From the NCBI GenBank assembly GCA_002413785.1, contig DHXR01000035.1:46754-110753 (forward strand): DNA of 64,000 nt. Direction: 5' to 3'. This DNA comes from Mucilaginibacter sp. UBA5151. GTDB lineage: Bacteria > Bacteroidota > Bacteroidia > Sphingobacteriales > Sphingobacteriaceae. Below, piece by piece: positions 8,467 through 16,343 of the stretch; the stretch's first letter is position 1, and each line of letters starts with the position of its first letter. The notes below the pieces were generated by a model that did not search any database, was not told where the DNA came from, and saw only the letters and a program-made list of their open reading frames with translations. The position numbers and the translations under genes are program-made.

Positions 8467-9558
8467 ATGACTAAAATACCTAACTTGCAGCCACAAATTA
8501 TGGTAACTTTTTTTGAAGCTTCGCTCGATACAATTTCAGTACATCATGTTGGCAACCCGTCGATAGATGAAATGTATTCACTTTCAGATCACCCATTGGA
8601 ACTGAAGGATGAAATTATCCCTAACCTGCTGATGCAGTATTTTTTAAAACCGTTTGAAAAGGCAAACGAGGTTTATCACCTCACCCATAGCAGCGGCGAT
8701 CTTAACCTTAACGAGATTCACCATTTTGTGAGCAGGATTTTTGAGCAAAAAGAAAAATTTCACGAAGCTTCGGAATTGATCGCTAAATTTCTTTACAAGG
8801 TGACCACCCATCCTAATATTAAAGGCGGCGAATTGTATGTGGTTTATTTCAACAAGGTGCAAATTGAAGGCAACTTGCTGGATGCCGTAGGGATCTTTAA
8901 ATCAGAAAACAAGGAAACGTATTTAAAAGTTTACCCCGATAAAGGCGGTTTCCAGGTTGATTATGAAGAAAATGCCATCAATATCAATAAGCTTGATAAG
9001 GGTGTTTTGATCTTTGATATTGAAAAGGAAAATGGTTATAAAGTGGTGGTGATTGATAAAAATAATACCGGTCAGGATGCTGCCGTTTATTGGAAAGATA
9101 ATTTTTTGCAACTAAAGATCCGCAACGACAGCTTTAACCAAACCAGCAACACCCTGGGCATTTACAAAAACTTTGTGACCCAAAAACTGGATGACGAGTT
9201 TGAAATGAGCAAAGCTGATAAAATAGACCTGCTTAACCGCTCCATGAAGTACTTTAATGAAAAAGACACTTTTGATTTAGATGAATTTACCGGCGAAGTG
9301 ATCGGCAACCCGAAGGCCATTGAATCGTTCAAAACCTTTAAAAGCCAGTTTGAGATGGAGTATGACAGCCCCATTGGCGATACCTTTGAAATATCCGGCA
9401 ACGCGGTAAAAAAACAGGCCCGTGTTTATAAAAGCGTATTAAAGCTGGATAAGAATTTCCATATTTATATCCATGGGGATAAAGAACTGATTGAGAAAGG
9501 TTTTGATGAGGAAAAGCATTTGAATTATTATAAGGTTTATTTTAAGGAAGAGGCGTAG
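8467..9558 (+). CDS. Nucleoid-associated protein, NdpA/YejK family
   Basis: Protein of 363 residues resembling 37-kDa nucleoid-associated proteins. An N-terminal region with alternating helices contains MQYFLKPFEKANEVYHLTH, and a beta-rich centre contains GGELYVVYFN and VGIFKSENKETYLKV. The C-terminal region ends in an IHGDKELIEKGFD stretch. Family members bind DNA or the nucleoid; the exact role is unknown. ATG 8467 is the first possible start, immediately after the repeat arm; Met12 (8500) is an alternative. It converges with the next gene, leaving only 10 bases between stops. Confidence 0.8.
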   Translation: MTKIPNLQPQIMVTFFEASLDTISVHHVGNPSIDEMYSLSDHPLELKDEIIPNLLMQYFLKPFEKANEVYHLTHSSGDLNLNEIHHFVSRIFEQKEKFHEASELIAKFLYKVTTHPNIKGGELYVVYFNKVQIEGNLLDAVGIFKSENKETYLKVYPDKGGFQVDYEENAININKLDKGVLIFDIEKENGYKVVVIDKNNTGQDAAVYWKDNFLQLKIRNDSFNQTSNTLGIYKNFVTQKLDDEFEMSKADKIDLLNRSMKYFNEKDTFDLDEFTGEVIGNPKAIESFKTFKSQFEMEYDSPIGDTFEISGNAVKKQARVYKSVLKLDKNFHIYIHGDKELIEKGFDEEKHLNYYKVYFKEEA

Positions 9559-9568
9559 TTCCGTGGTC

Positions 9569-10345
9569 TTAGCCCGCTCCGGCTCGCGAGGCATTGATTT
9601 TGTCGACAAACTTCTTAATGCTCATATTTTTCGGTGACCTAAAAATGATCAGTTTAGTTCGGTCTGAGGTCGTGTACTCTTTATAAATACCTACTTTAAC
9701 AGGTCGTGTATGCTCTATCGCAATTAATTCGTTATTTTCAAAAATTAATCCTATCCTGTATCCGTCGCCTTGGTCGACTACAATGCTTTCATAGATACAG
9801 TATTCCTCACAATTAGCAAGCGTTTTTTTTATGAGACCCTGAGCCTTGTAACCCTCTTTCTTCATAAAGCCCTTAAGTGAGTCATATTGAAAACTAAACT
9901 TGCCTGGTTTGAATGTCGAATCCAGGACATTTTCAGGAATAGAGTTTTTTCTTACGTTAGATTGATAAACGTAACCTCTGATGTCAATCCAGCACCACTT
10001 ATAATGTCCTTCTGTACCACCAGTTGCTGACGATGTGGTTAACTCGTCAGGAATATCAGCTAACGTTATCCCGAGGAGTTTGTGATCAAAGTCATAGAGT
10101 GGAGTACCTTTTTTGAGTGAATATCGGCTCGAATATTGCTGGTTAGTTATCATTACAGAAAACGAAACTTCGAACCAACCATTTTTCAGTTCACCGGATT
10201 CCACGGGCACGCTATCTTTTAGCGAAACAAGTACTTTTCCGTTTGGTTTATCCCGGAAATTTGCAGGGCCATCAATCACTTCTGATTTCGCCTCAAAAAA
10301 CAGGATCATCATTAAAAGGAAAACAAATACTTTAGATTTTATCAT
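9569..10345 (-). CDS. Secreted protein with SH3-like N-terminal region
   Basis: 258-residue protein with a clear signal peptide (MIKSKVFVFLLMMILFFEAKS). It is followed by GPANFRDKPNGKVLVSLKDS, the pattern of a bacterial SH3-like wall or periplasmic domain. Two cysteines in CEEYC could form a disulfide. The remaining roughly 150 residues match nothing I recognise. It probably acts in the periplasm or at the surface. It is monocistronic, with a candidate promoter box at 10367-10374. Confidence 0.65.
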   Translation of the reverse strand: MIKSKVFVFLLMMILFFEAKSEVIDGPANFRDKPNGKVLVSLKDSVPVESGELKNGWFEVSFSVMITNQQYSSRYSLKKGTPLYDFDHKLLGITLADIPDELTTSSATGGTEGHYKWCWIDIRGYVYQSNVRKNSIPENVLDSTFKPGKFSFQYDSLKGFMKKEGYKAQGLIKKTLANCEEYCIYESIVVDQGDGYRIGLIFENNELIAIEHTRPVKVGIYKEYTTSDRTKLIIFRSPKNMSIKKFVDKINASRAGAG

Positions 10346-10366
10346 TTGTAGTATGGATCAGATAGT

Positions 10367-10374
10367 CAAATTTA
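10367..10374 (-). promoter_or_regulatory. Candidate -7 box (TAAATTTG)
   Basis: On the minus strand TAAATTTG matches TAnnTTTG exactly and lies 21 bases before the ATG of the SH3-like secreted protein. A TTTTG about 15 bases further upstream is closer than the usual -33 spacing. Confidence 0.45.
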
Positions 10375-10399
10375 ACATTTCTTATTAAACAAAATTCTA

Positions 10400-10576
10400 A
10401 ATCGGTGAAATCACCCTCCAAAATCGGTGAAATCCAAAAATCTAAAAATGCTCTTCTATCCCCAACGCAAAAAGCGCAAAATCATACTTCACCGGGTCTG
10501 CCGGGTCAAATTCCCTTAGGCGTTGGGTAAGTTCAAGGGCAGTTTGCCAGTCGGTTTGTTTGCGGGTAATGAGGTT
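10400..10576. repeat. Direct repeat copy A (duplicated 3' end of the TIGR02757 gene)
   Basis: About 177 bases almost identical to 11199-11373 (copy B): same orientation, about six substitutions and a 2-base length difference. It includes the double ATCGGTGAAAT motif and the last roughly 44 codons of the TIGR02757 gene. The two copies start about 797 bases apart and bracket the toxin-antitoxin pair. Confidence 0.95.
10442..10576 (-). pseudogene. Orphan 3' fragment of the TIGR02757 gene
   Basis: Reading the minus strand in the same frame as the intact gene gives the same C-terminus, with QRLREFDPADPVKYDFALFA and the stop in the same place. Nothing upstream of it belongs to the gene; instead the ParE-like toxin stop lies ten bases away. 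This is a truncated duplicate, not a gene. The few substitutions relative to the intact copy indicate that the duplication is not brand new. Confidence 0.9.
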
Positions 10577-10586
10577 TGACAGTTAT

Positions 10587-10886
10587 TTATTTAGATTCAA
10601 ATTTCCTCGGGTTTCTTTTGGTGTGAAAAATTGAAGTAACAAATACAGTTTTCAATTGCTCGTCATACCGATAAATAATAATGTAAGGGAATTTTTTTAC
10701 TGGTGTAAAATGCAGGTTAGTTTTATACTTTTTAGAATAAAGATTGGGGTTTAATTTTATAAATTGCAATGAAGTTTCAATTTCATTTGTAAACCTAACG
10801 GAAAGGCCTTTCTGTTGTTTTTCGTACCAATCACATGCGTCAACAAGTTCAAGTTCTGCACGCCGGAGTAGCTCAATTGTAGGCAC
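10587..10886 (-). CDS. ParE/RelE-superfamily toxin
   Basis: 99-residue protein with the ParE fold signature: WYEKQQKGLSVRFTNEIETS in the N-terminal helices, then NPNLYSKKY and the C-terminal strands KKFPYIIIYRYDE and VFVTSIFHTKRNP. Family members poison gyrase (ParE) or cleave mRNA (RelE). This sequence, with plasmid-stabilisation-type spacing, looks closer to ParE, but the target cannot be decided. It is the second gene of the pair, overlapping the antitoxin by 14 bases, and lies inside a duplicated gene end. Confidence 0.85.
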   Translation of the reverse strand: MPTIELLRRAELELVDACDWYEKQQKGLSVRFTNEIETSLQFIKLNPNLYSKKYKTNLHFTPVKKFPYIIIYRYDEQLKTVFVTSIFHTKRNPRKFESK

Positions 10887-11100
10887 GTTTCAAGTCTTCT
10901 TTTATGTCATCCCAATCACGGGCAGTTGTTTTTCCGTCTATGTAATCCTGAGTGGTTTTAACAAGACTTGCAATTTCCGCTTCAGAAAAAACATATTCCG
11001 CCTCGTTGTCCACAGCATAAGTTAAGCCAAACCGATCTAATATTCCTTGTAAAAGAGGAAGGTCATTATCGTTTTGTATATTTACTGTTAATGTTGTCAT
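10873..11100 (-). CDS. Antitoxin of the ParE-like toxin
   Basis: 75-residue acidic protein (MTTLTVNIQNDNDLPLLQGI...) located directly before the toxin and overlapping it. It has a short beta-strand start and a long C-terminal helix (EAEIASLVKTTQDYIDG) like small antitoxins paired with ParE/RelE toxins. The frame is open for 32 more codons upstream, but ATG 11100 gives the normal length and a compact N-terminus. Antitoxins of this type usually repress their own promoter; no operator can be pointed to with confidence. Confidence 0.75.
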   Translation of the reverse strand: MTTLTVNIQNDNDLPLLQGILDRFGLTYAVDNEAEYVFSEAEIASLVKTTQDYIDGKTTARDWDDIKEDLKRAYN

Positions 11101-11198
11101 ATTCAAATTTACAAAGATTTTTCCAAAAAGAAAATTAATGTAAGCTATAAAAATCTTGCACCTACGAATTAGGGCACATAGAATCACACGGCCCAAAC

Positions 11199-11373
11199 AA
11201 TCGGTGAAATCAATCCAAAATCGGTGAAATCCAAAAATCTAAAAATGCTCTTCTATCCCCAACGCAAAAAGCGCAAAATCATACTTCACCGGGTCAGCCG
11301 GGTCAAATTCTCTTAGGCGTTGGGTAAGTTCAACGGCGGTTTGCCAGTCGGTTTGTTTGCGGGTGATGAGGTT
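11199..11373. repeat. Direct repeat copy B (intact gene end)
   Basis: Partner of 10400-10576; here the sequence is continuous with the rest of the TIGR02757 gene and includes its stop codon and the 3' flank with two ATCGGTGAAAT words. Confidence 0.95.
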
Positions 11374-12078
11374 GAGTTTACGGGCTACGCGGTCAACATG
11401 CAGGTCGCATGGGCAAATGAGTTCTGATGGTTTTATGTGGTTCCAGATGCCGAAATCTACGCCACAATCGTCTTTGCGTGCCATCCAGCGTAAAAACATG
11501 TTGAGCCGTTTGCAGGTTGATTTTTGGGATGGGGAGGAAATGTGTTTTTTGGTGCGGTGGGGATAATCCGGTAAGGAGAAAAAGTAGTTTCTGAAATGGT
11601 TAAGGTATTTTTCAATAGGTTCTGCTGCGTGAGCATTGGCGTTTATAGCGCTTGGGGAAGATCCTTCGCTGGCGCTCAGGATGACAATTTGGTTATATGG
11701 GGTTTCGGCGGGTATAAATGCGGATTCTAAAGATTCATGGTGAGCATAATGGTACCTGAAAAAAGAAATAAAATAAAGCGTATCCACATCGTTAAAGGTG
11801 CGGTGTTTAAATTTTAAAAGCTTTTTAAGGTCGGTTTCCTGATAGTTGGTGATAAAATCATAAGGCGCACTATCCATCAGTTTTATCAGCTCATGGCATT
11901 TGTTGATGATGGTTACCCTTTGTCCCCAGGCCAGTACTGCTGCCCACAGGCCCATGATCTCGATGTCCTGCTTTTTGCTGAAAAGGTGCGGGATAGATAC
12001 CGGGTCGTTGGGAATAAATTCAGGACGGTTGTACTGGATTACTTTTGTATCGAGGAAAGCTTTTAGGTTTTCAATCAT
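11239..12078 (-). CDS. TIGR02757 family protein
   Basis: 279-residue cytoplasmic protein of the TIGR02757 family, which is common in Bacteroidetes and has no assigned function. Conserved-looking stretches are GLWAAVLAWGQRVTIINKC near the start and CDLHVDRVARKLNLI and FDPADPVKYDFALFALG near the end. Residues about 128-155 (11614-11697) are odd. The DNA there contains AGATCCTTCGCTGGCGCTCA, closely matching a repeat widespread in intergenic regions of Bacteroidetes, read in frame as VILSASEGSS. The flanking sequence is uninterrupted, so the gene is probably functional. Its 3' end has been duplicated downstream. Confidence 0.85.
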   Translation of the reverse strand: MIENLKAFLDTKVIQYNRPEFIPNDPVSIPHLFSKKQDIEIMGLWAAVLAWGQRVTIINKCHELIKLMDSAPYDFITNYQETDLKKLLKFKHRTFNDVDTLYFISFFRYHYAHHESLESAFIPAETPYNQIVILSASEGSSPSAINANAHAAEPIEKYLNHFRNYFFSLPDYPHRTKKHISSPSQKSTCKRLNMFLRWMARKDDCGVDFGIWNHIKPSELICPCDLHVDRVARKLNLITRKQTDWQTAVELTQRLREFDPADPVKYDFALFALGIEEHF

Positions 12079-12137
12079 TCGGATTGTATCATGATGTCAT
12101 TGTGACCCGGCAGAAGCGGAGAACTAACCGCGAAATT

Positions 12138-12234
12138 GTCTGAACCATGATTTTCATGATTTTAGGATTTTCATGATTTTTTTTTAAATTATAATCAAGG
12201 TAATCGATTAATCCTAAAAATCATGGTTCAGACA
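12138..12234. terminator. Long inverted repeat, GTCTGAACC class
   Basis: TGTCTGAACCATGATTTT (12138-12155) pairs with its inverse ending at 12234. TCATGATTTTAGGATT-type words lie in the left arm and loop. It sits between the metabolic gene's 3' end and the TIGR02757 start. Hairpins of the same class recur at 38091-38196 and 42013-42100. Confidence 0.6.
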
Positions 12235-12281
12235 AAAAGATTGCTTAATCGCCTATAGCAATGACAAGTTTGTTTATTAAG

Positions 12282-13421
12282 TTAAGATAAAGCTTGCGCC
12301 AAATCATCCAGCAAATCATCCACATCCTCCACTCCTACGCTTAAACGCAGCAAGTTATCAACCACGCCAACTTTTTCGCGTTCTTCTTTTGGTATAGAGC
12401 CATGGGTCATGCTTACCGGGTGATTGATCAGCGATTCCACGCCGCCCAATGATTCGGCCAAGGCAAACACTTTAAATGAAGATGCCACACGGTAAGTTTC
12501 CTGCAGATCGGCACCCTTTAGGGTTATCGAGATCATCCCGCCAAAATCGCGCATTTGTTTTTTGGCAACCGCATGGTTTGGATGATCGGTAAAGCCCGGC
12601 CAGTATATTTTATCCACTTTGGGATGTGTTTTTAAATACTCAGCTATTTTACGGCCGTTTTCGCAATGGGCCTTCATTCGCAGGTGCAGGGTTTTTATAC
12701 CACGTAATACTAAAAAACTATCCATTGGCCCCGGTGTGGCACCGCAGGCGTTGTAAATGAACCAAAGCTTTTTATATAAATCCTCGTCGTTCAGCATTAA
12801 TGCGCCCATTACCACGTCACTGTGCCCGCCGATGTATTTGGTTACGGAGTGCATCACAATATCCGCGCCCAGATCAATAGGGTTTTGCAGGTAAGGCGAA
12901 GCAAATGTATTATCAACAGCCAAAAGGATGTTTTTTTCTTTGCTGATCTTTGCCACAGCCTCAATATCCACTATCTGCATAGTTGGGTTGGTAGGTGTCT
13001 CAATCCAGATCAGTTTGGTGTTTTCATTGGCATACTGACGGATGATCTCCGGATCAGAAAGGTTCAGAAAATGAAATTTGATCCCATAATTGGCAAATAT
13101 TTTGGTAAAAATGCGATACGAACCACCATAAAGATCATTACCTGTAATTACTTCATCACCAGGCAGCAGCAGTTTCATCACCGCGTCGGTAGCGCCCATA
13201 CCGCTTGAAAAAGCCAAACCAAACTTAGCATTTTCCAATGCAGCAAGGCAGTTTTCTAATGCCTTACGGGTTGGGTTGGTACCACGGGAATATTCATACC
13301 CTTTATTATCCCCCGGCGATTTCTGCCAGTAGGTAGATGTCTGGTAAATCGGCGTCATCACCGCACCGGTTGTTGGATCAGGTTCTTGTCCGGCATGTAT
13401 CGCCTTAGTCGCAAATTTCAT
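12282..13421 (-). CDS. Cystathionine gamma-synthase / beta-lyase family PLP enzyme
   Basis: 379-residue member of the Cys/Met-metabolism PLP family. Features are the N-terminal ATKAIHAGQEPDPTTGAV, the substrate loop YQTSTYWQ, YEYSRGTNPTRKALE and the PLP lysine in HSVTKYIGGHSDVV. It probably makes or cleaves cystathionine (gamma-synthase, beta-lyase or gamma-lyase); sequence by eye cannot choose among these. Cytosolic. No SAM riboswitch is visible upstream; the start is preceded only by a quasi-repetitive AT-rich stretch. Confidence 0.9.
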   Translation of the reverse strand: MKFATKAIHAGQEPDPTTGAVMTPIYQTSTYWQKSPGDNKGYEYSRGTNPTRKALENCLAALENAKFGLAFSSGMGATDAVMKLLLPGDEVITGNDLYGGSYRIFTKIFANYGIKFHFLNLSDPEIIRQYANENTKLIWIETPTNPTMQIVDIEAVAKISKEKNILLAVDNTFASPYLQNPIDLGADIVMHSVTKYIGGHSDVVMGALMLNDEDLYKKLWFIYNACGATPGPMDSFLVLRGIKTLHLRMKAHCENGRKIAEYLKTHPKVDKIYWPGFTDHPNHAVAKKQMRDFGGMISITLKGADLQETYRVASSFKVFALAESLGGVESLINHPVSMTHGSIPKEEREKVGVVDNLLRLSVGVEDVDDLLDDLAQALS

Positions 13422-13437
13422 AGAGTTGGTTGATTGA

Positions 13438-13472
13438 GTTTATTAGGTTGATTAAGTGAATGGTTTTTATTT
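13438..13472. repeat. Direct repeat flanking the four-helix gene, copy 1
   Basis: TATTAGGTTGATTAAGTGAA and its flanks resemble 13858-13890 with a handful of differences. It looks like one arm of the GTTGATTAAGTGA class of intergenic hairpins, separated from its partner by the four-helix-bundle gene. Confidence 0.55.
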
Positions 13473-13478
13473 ACCCTT

Positions 13479-13850
13479 CTATAATTCATCTCCTTTTTTG
13501 TTTTTCAAATATTGTATGTAACCATTTAACAGCCTCAAACAACTTTCGTATTCGGTTTGAAAAGATAACAGAACTTCTTCTGTTACGATTTTCTCATCAA
13601 GGGCAATCATCAAATGATCCAAAGTTTCCGATAACGAGCCTCTCGCTATTATACAGAAACGAATATTGTCCTGGTAATGAAACCGACCATGCCCTTCGGC
13701 AATATTATTACCAATGGAACGCGACGAACGTACAATTTGATCAGTAAGCCTATATTTTTCTTCTACTGGAAATTTTTTTGCTGCCTCAGAAATCCATATC
13801 CGGATTTTCCTTGATTGTTTCCAAACTTCCAAATCAGTAAAAGAGGCCAT
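13479..13850 (-). CDS. Four-helix-bundle protein (S23 / 23S rRNA intervening-sequence type)
   Basis: 123-residue all-helical protein matching the four-helix-bundle (TIGR02436) family, with DLEVWKQSRKIRIWI at the start, then RSSRSIGNNIAEGHGRF and GSLSETLDHLMIAL. In some bacteria relatives are encoded inside 23S rRNA intervening sequences; free-standing chromosomal copies like this one have no established function. It lies in the gap between metB-like and proS, between copies of an intergenic repeat, which fits an insertion. Confidence 0.85.
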   Translation of the reverse strand: MASFTDLEVWKQSRKIRIWISEAAKKFPVEEKYRLTDQIVRSSRSIGNNIAEGHGRFHYQDNIRFCIIARGSLSETLDHLMIALDEKIVTEEVLLSFQTEYESCLRLLNGYIQYLKNKKGDEL

Positions 13851-13857
13851 TGTTAAT

Positions 13858-13959
13858 TAGTTATTAGGTGCTTAAGTGGATCGTTTTATTTTATAAGATT
13901 ATATAATTTACTTTTCGAGAAACTAACTACTCACCTAATCAACCCAATCAACTACTCAC
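13858..13959. repeat. GTTGATTAAGTGA-class inverted repeat, with direct repeat copy 2
   Basis: The left arm (13858-13890) matches the direct repeat at 13438-13472. The right arm (13926-13959, CACCTAATCAACCCAATCAA) is its inverse. It sits between the four-helix gene and the 3' end of proS, and could terminate proS. Confidence 0.6.
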
Positions 13960-13963
13960 CAAT

Positions 13964-15436
13964 TCAGTAAGCCCGTGCAAATATTACACGCTGCGACGAT
14001 GGCTTACCCGTTAAAATGCACTTCCCTTCTTCCTGTTTATTATCCAAAGGTATGCAACGGATTGTCGCTTTGGTTTCATCTTTTATTTGTTGCTCAGTTT
14101 CAGGCGTGCCATCCCAATGGGCCGACAAAAAGCCGGGCTGTTCGTCAAGCAGGCGTTTAAATTCGTCGTAACTGTCAACCTCGGTAGTGTTTTCGGTTTT
14201 AAACTTTAAAGCCTTTTGATAAATATTTTGCTGGATCTCTTCCAAAAGCTGCTCAATTCTTGCAGCTAAACCTTCCTGGCTTACGGTTTCCTTGGTTTTT
14301 GTATCGCGACGCGCCAGCTCAACTGTCCCGTTTTGCATATCGCGGCTGCCGATAGCTACACGCAATGGCACACCTTTAAGCTCGTACTCGGCAAATTTAG
14401 CGCCGGGGCGATGGGTATCACGTTTATCAAACTTAACGGAGATATTTTTAACCTTTAATTCTTTGGTTAATTCCTTTACAAAAGCCGCAATATTTTCCAG
14501 CTCTTCTTCATGCTTATATATCGGGACAACCACAACCTGTATTGGCGCGAGTTTTGGAGGCAATACTAATCCGGCGTCATCAGAATGCGCCATAATGAGT
14601 GCGCCGATGAGCCTGGTTGAAACACCCCATGAGGTTGCCCAAACATAGTCGAGTTTATTTTCTTTATTGGTGAACTTTACATCAAAAGCTTTTGCAAAAT
14701 TCTGACCCAAAAAGTGTGAGGTACCTGCCTGCAGGGCTTTGCCGTCCTGCATTAAAGCTTCAATGCAATAGGTATCCAGGGCGCCGGCAAAACGTTCGTT
14801 AGCAGTTTTCTTTCCGCGAATTACCGGCAGGGCCAGCCAGTTTTCTACAAAATCAGCATATACATTCAGCATTTGCTCGGTTTCGGCTATTGCTTCTTCG
14901 GCTGTAGCGTGCGCGGTGTGCCCCTCCTGCCATAAAAACTCTGTGGTACGTAAAAACAGCCGTGTACGCATCTCCCAGCGCACAACGTTTGCCCACTGGT
15001 TAACCAGGATAGGCAGGTCGCGGTAGGATTGGATCCAGCCTTTATAAGTATTCCAGATAATGGTTTCAGAAGTCGGTCTTACGATCAGTTCTTCTTCCAG
15101 TTTTGCATCAGGGTCAACAATAATATTTCCTTCACCATCATTTTTTAAACGATAATGGGTTACCACGGCGCATTCTTTGGCAAAGCCATCTACGTGGCTG
15201 GCTTCTTTTGAAAAGAAAGATTTTGGTATAAACAGCGGAAAATAAGCATTTACGTGCCCTGTTTCCTTAAACATCACATCAAGCACCGCCTGCATTTTTT
15301 CCCATATCGAATAACCATAAGGTTTAATGATCATGCAGCCTTTTACCGGTGAATATTCGGCCATATCTGCCTTAATAACCAGGTCATTATACCATTGCGA
15401 ATAATCTTCTTCTTTACTTACAACCCCTTTGCTCAT
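13964..15436 (-). CDS. proS: Prolyl-tRNA synthetase, eukaryote/archaea-like (type 3)
   Basis: 490 residues, the short form without the bacterial editing insertion. Class II core motifs are visible: PYGYSIWEKMQAVLD, the motif 2 region RTTEFLWQEGHTAHAT and the motif 3 region around GWGVSTRLIGALIMAHSDD. The anticodon-binding domain follows, and the C-terminus ends in the type 3 style tail RVIFARAY. It charges tRNA-Pro in the cytosol. The start at MSKGVVSKEEDYSQWYNDLV fits the family. Confidence 0.97.
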   Translation of the reverse strand: MSKGVVSKEEDYSQWYNDLVIKADMAEYSPVKGCMIIKPYGYSIWEKMQAVLDVMFKETGHVNAYFPLFIPKSFFSKEASHVDGFAKECAVVTHYRLKNDGEGNIIVDPDAKLEEELIVRPTSETIIWNTYKGWIQSYRDLPILVNQWANVVRWEMRTRLFLRTTEFLWQEGHTAHATAEEAIAETEQMLNVYADFVENWLALPVIRGKKTANERFAGALDTYCIEALMQDGKALQAGTSHFLGQNFAKAFDVKFTNKENKLDYVWATSWGVSTRLIGALIMAHSDDAGLVLPPKLAPIQVVVVPIYKHEEELENIAAFVKELTKELKVKNISVKFDKRDTHRPGAKFAEYELKGVPLRVAIGSRDMQNGTVELARRDTKTKETVSQEGLAARIEQLLEEIQQNIYQKALKFKTENTTEVDSYDEFKRLLDEQPGFLSAHWDGTPETEQQIKDETKATIRCIPLDNKQEEGKCILTGKPSSQRVIFARAY

Positions 15437-15562
15437 ATATTTTAAAAATAGAATTCAACTGCTTAATTATATTAACAGATGCCAAATTTATAAATTTATA
15501 TGGTAAGAACCGTCTGAACTACACGCTAAATTCCAAAATCAAAGTCCATATTTGCAAACATC

Positions 15563-16321
15563 ATGACCATGCATCCAACAATAAGCGAACAATTTAACGG
15601 AGCTATCTGGCGCATGGAGATAGATGAACTCAGCTCGATCCTGTTTGTTGAGGTGAGGGATAATGAAGAAAAAAAGGTTTATTTCGGTGCGGTAGATCTG
15701 ATAAACGGCAAAACCCTTTTTAAAGACCTCACTACTGAAGAGCGCTGGCTCACCGGAATTGAAGCCGCTTACGACGGCGTTTTGCTCTTGCATTTTTACC
15801 AGTCGGAATCAGGGCCAACACATAAAGGACTGTTGGCTATTGATGGGGCGACCGGTAATATGCTGTGGAGTAATTTCAATTATTCTTTTGATCATTTATC
15901 GTTGAGCGGTCCGGTTTTGTATGATGCACAGTTGCAACCCCGGAAATTATTTTTGGCGGATATAAAAACGGGGGCAACAACCCGCATCTATGAGCCGACC
16001 GTGATAAAGGAATTGAATAGCAGCATACAGGTACCGGAAATAAAAGGCGTTGAATTTTTTTCGCAGAAATTTTTGCCTGTGCACCCTTTTGGAAATATGA
16101 TACATTACCTTGAATACAATAATTTCAGAATTGTATCTTTGCACGCGTTAAAGGGGGGAGAATTAACACAATCACTCTATATTATAGATGGTGTTAATAA
16201 AGTTTATGAAGATTTATTAAATGCCGGGATACAAAAAATGCAGCCAGAGGCGTTTATAATGCATAAAAACTATCTAATTTATATAAAAAACAAGTCGGAA
16301 CTAAAAGTTTTAACCCTTTAA
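15563..16321 (+). CDS. DUF4905 family protein
   Basis: 252 residues, no signal peptide. It has propeller-like strands (GAVDLINGKTLFKDL, GLLAIDGATGNMLWSNFNY) and an aromatic-rich middle. I recognise it as the Bacteroidetes DUF4905 type, of unknown function. CATATTTG about 8 bases before the ATG may be the promoter box, giving a very short leader. It lies just upstream of the LysM gene. Confidence 0.65.
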   Translation: MTMHPTISEQFNGAIWRMEIDELSSILFVEVRDNEEKKVYFGAVDLINGKTLFKDLTTEERWLTGIEAAYDGVLLLHFYQSESGPTHKGLLAIDGATGNMLWSNFNYSFDHLSLSGPVLYDAQLQPRKLFLADIKTGATTRIYEPTVIKELNSSIQVPEIKGVEFFSQKFLPVHPFGNMIHYLEYNNFRIVSLHALKGGELTQSLYIIDGVNKVYEDLLNAGIQKMQPEAFIMHKNYLIYIKNKSELKVLTL

Positions 16322-16343
16322 ATCATTGACCCTTAGTTTAGTT

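Noticed and set aside
12079..13480. SAM riboswitch before the Cys/Met PLP enzyme
   Set aside because: The upstream segment holds only repeat-class hairpins and no conserved riboswitch core.
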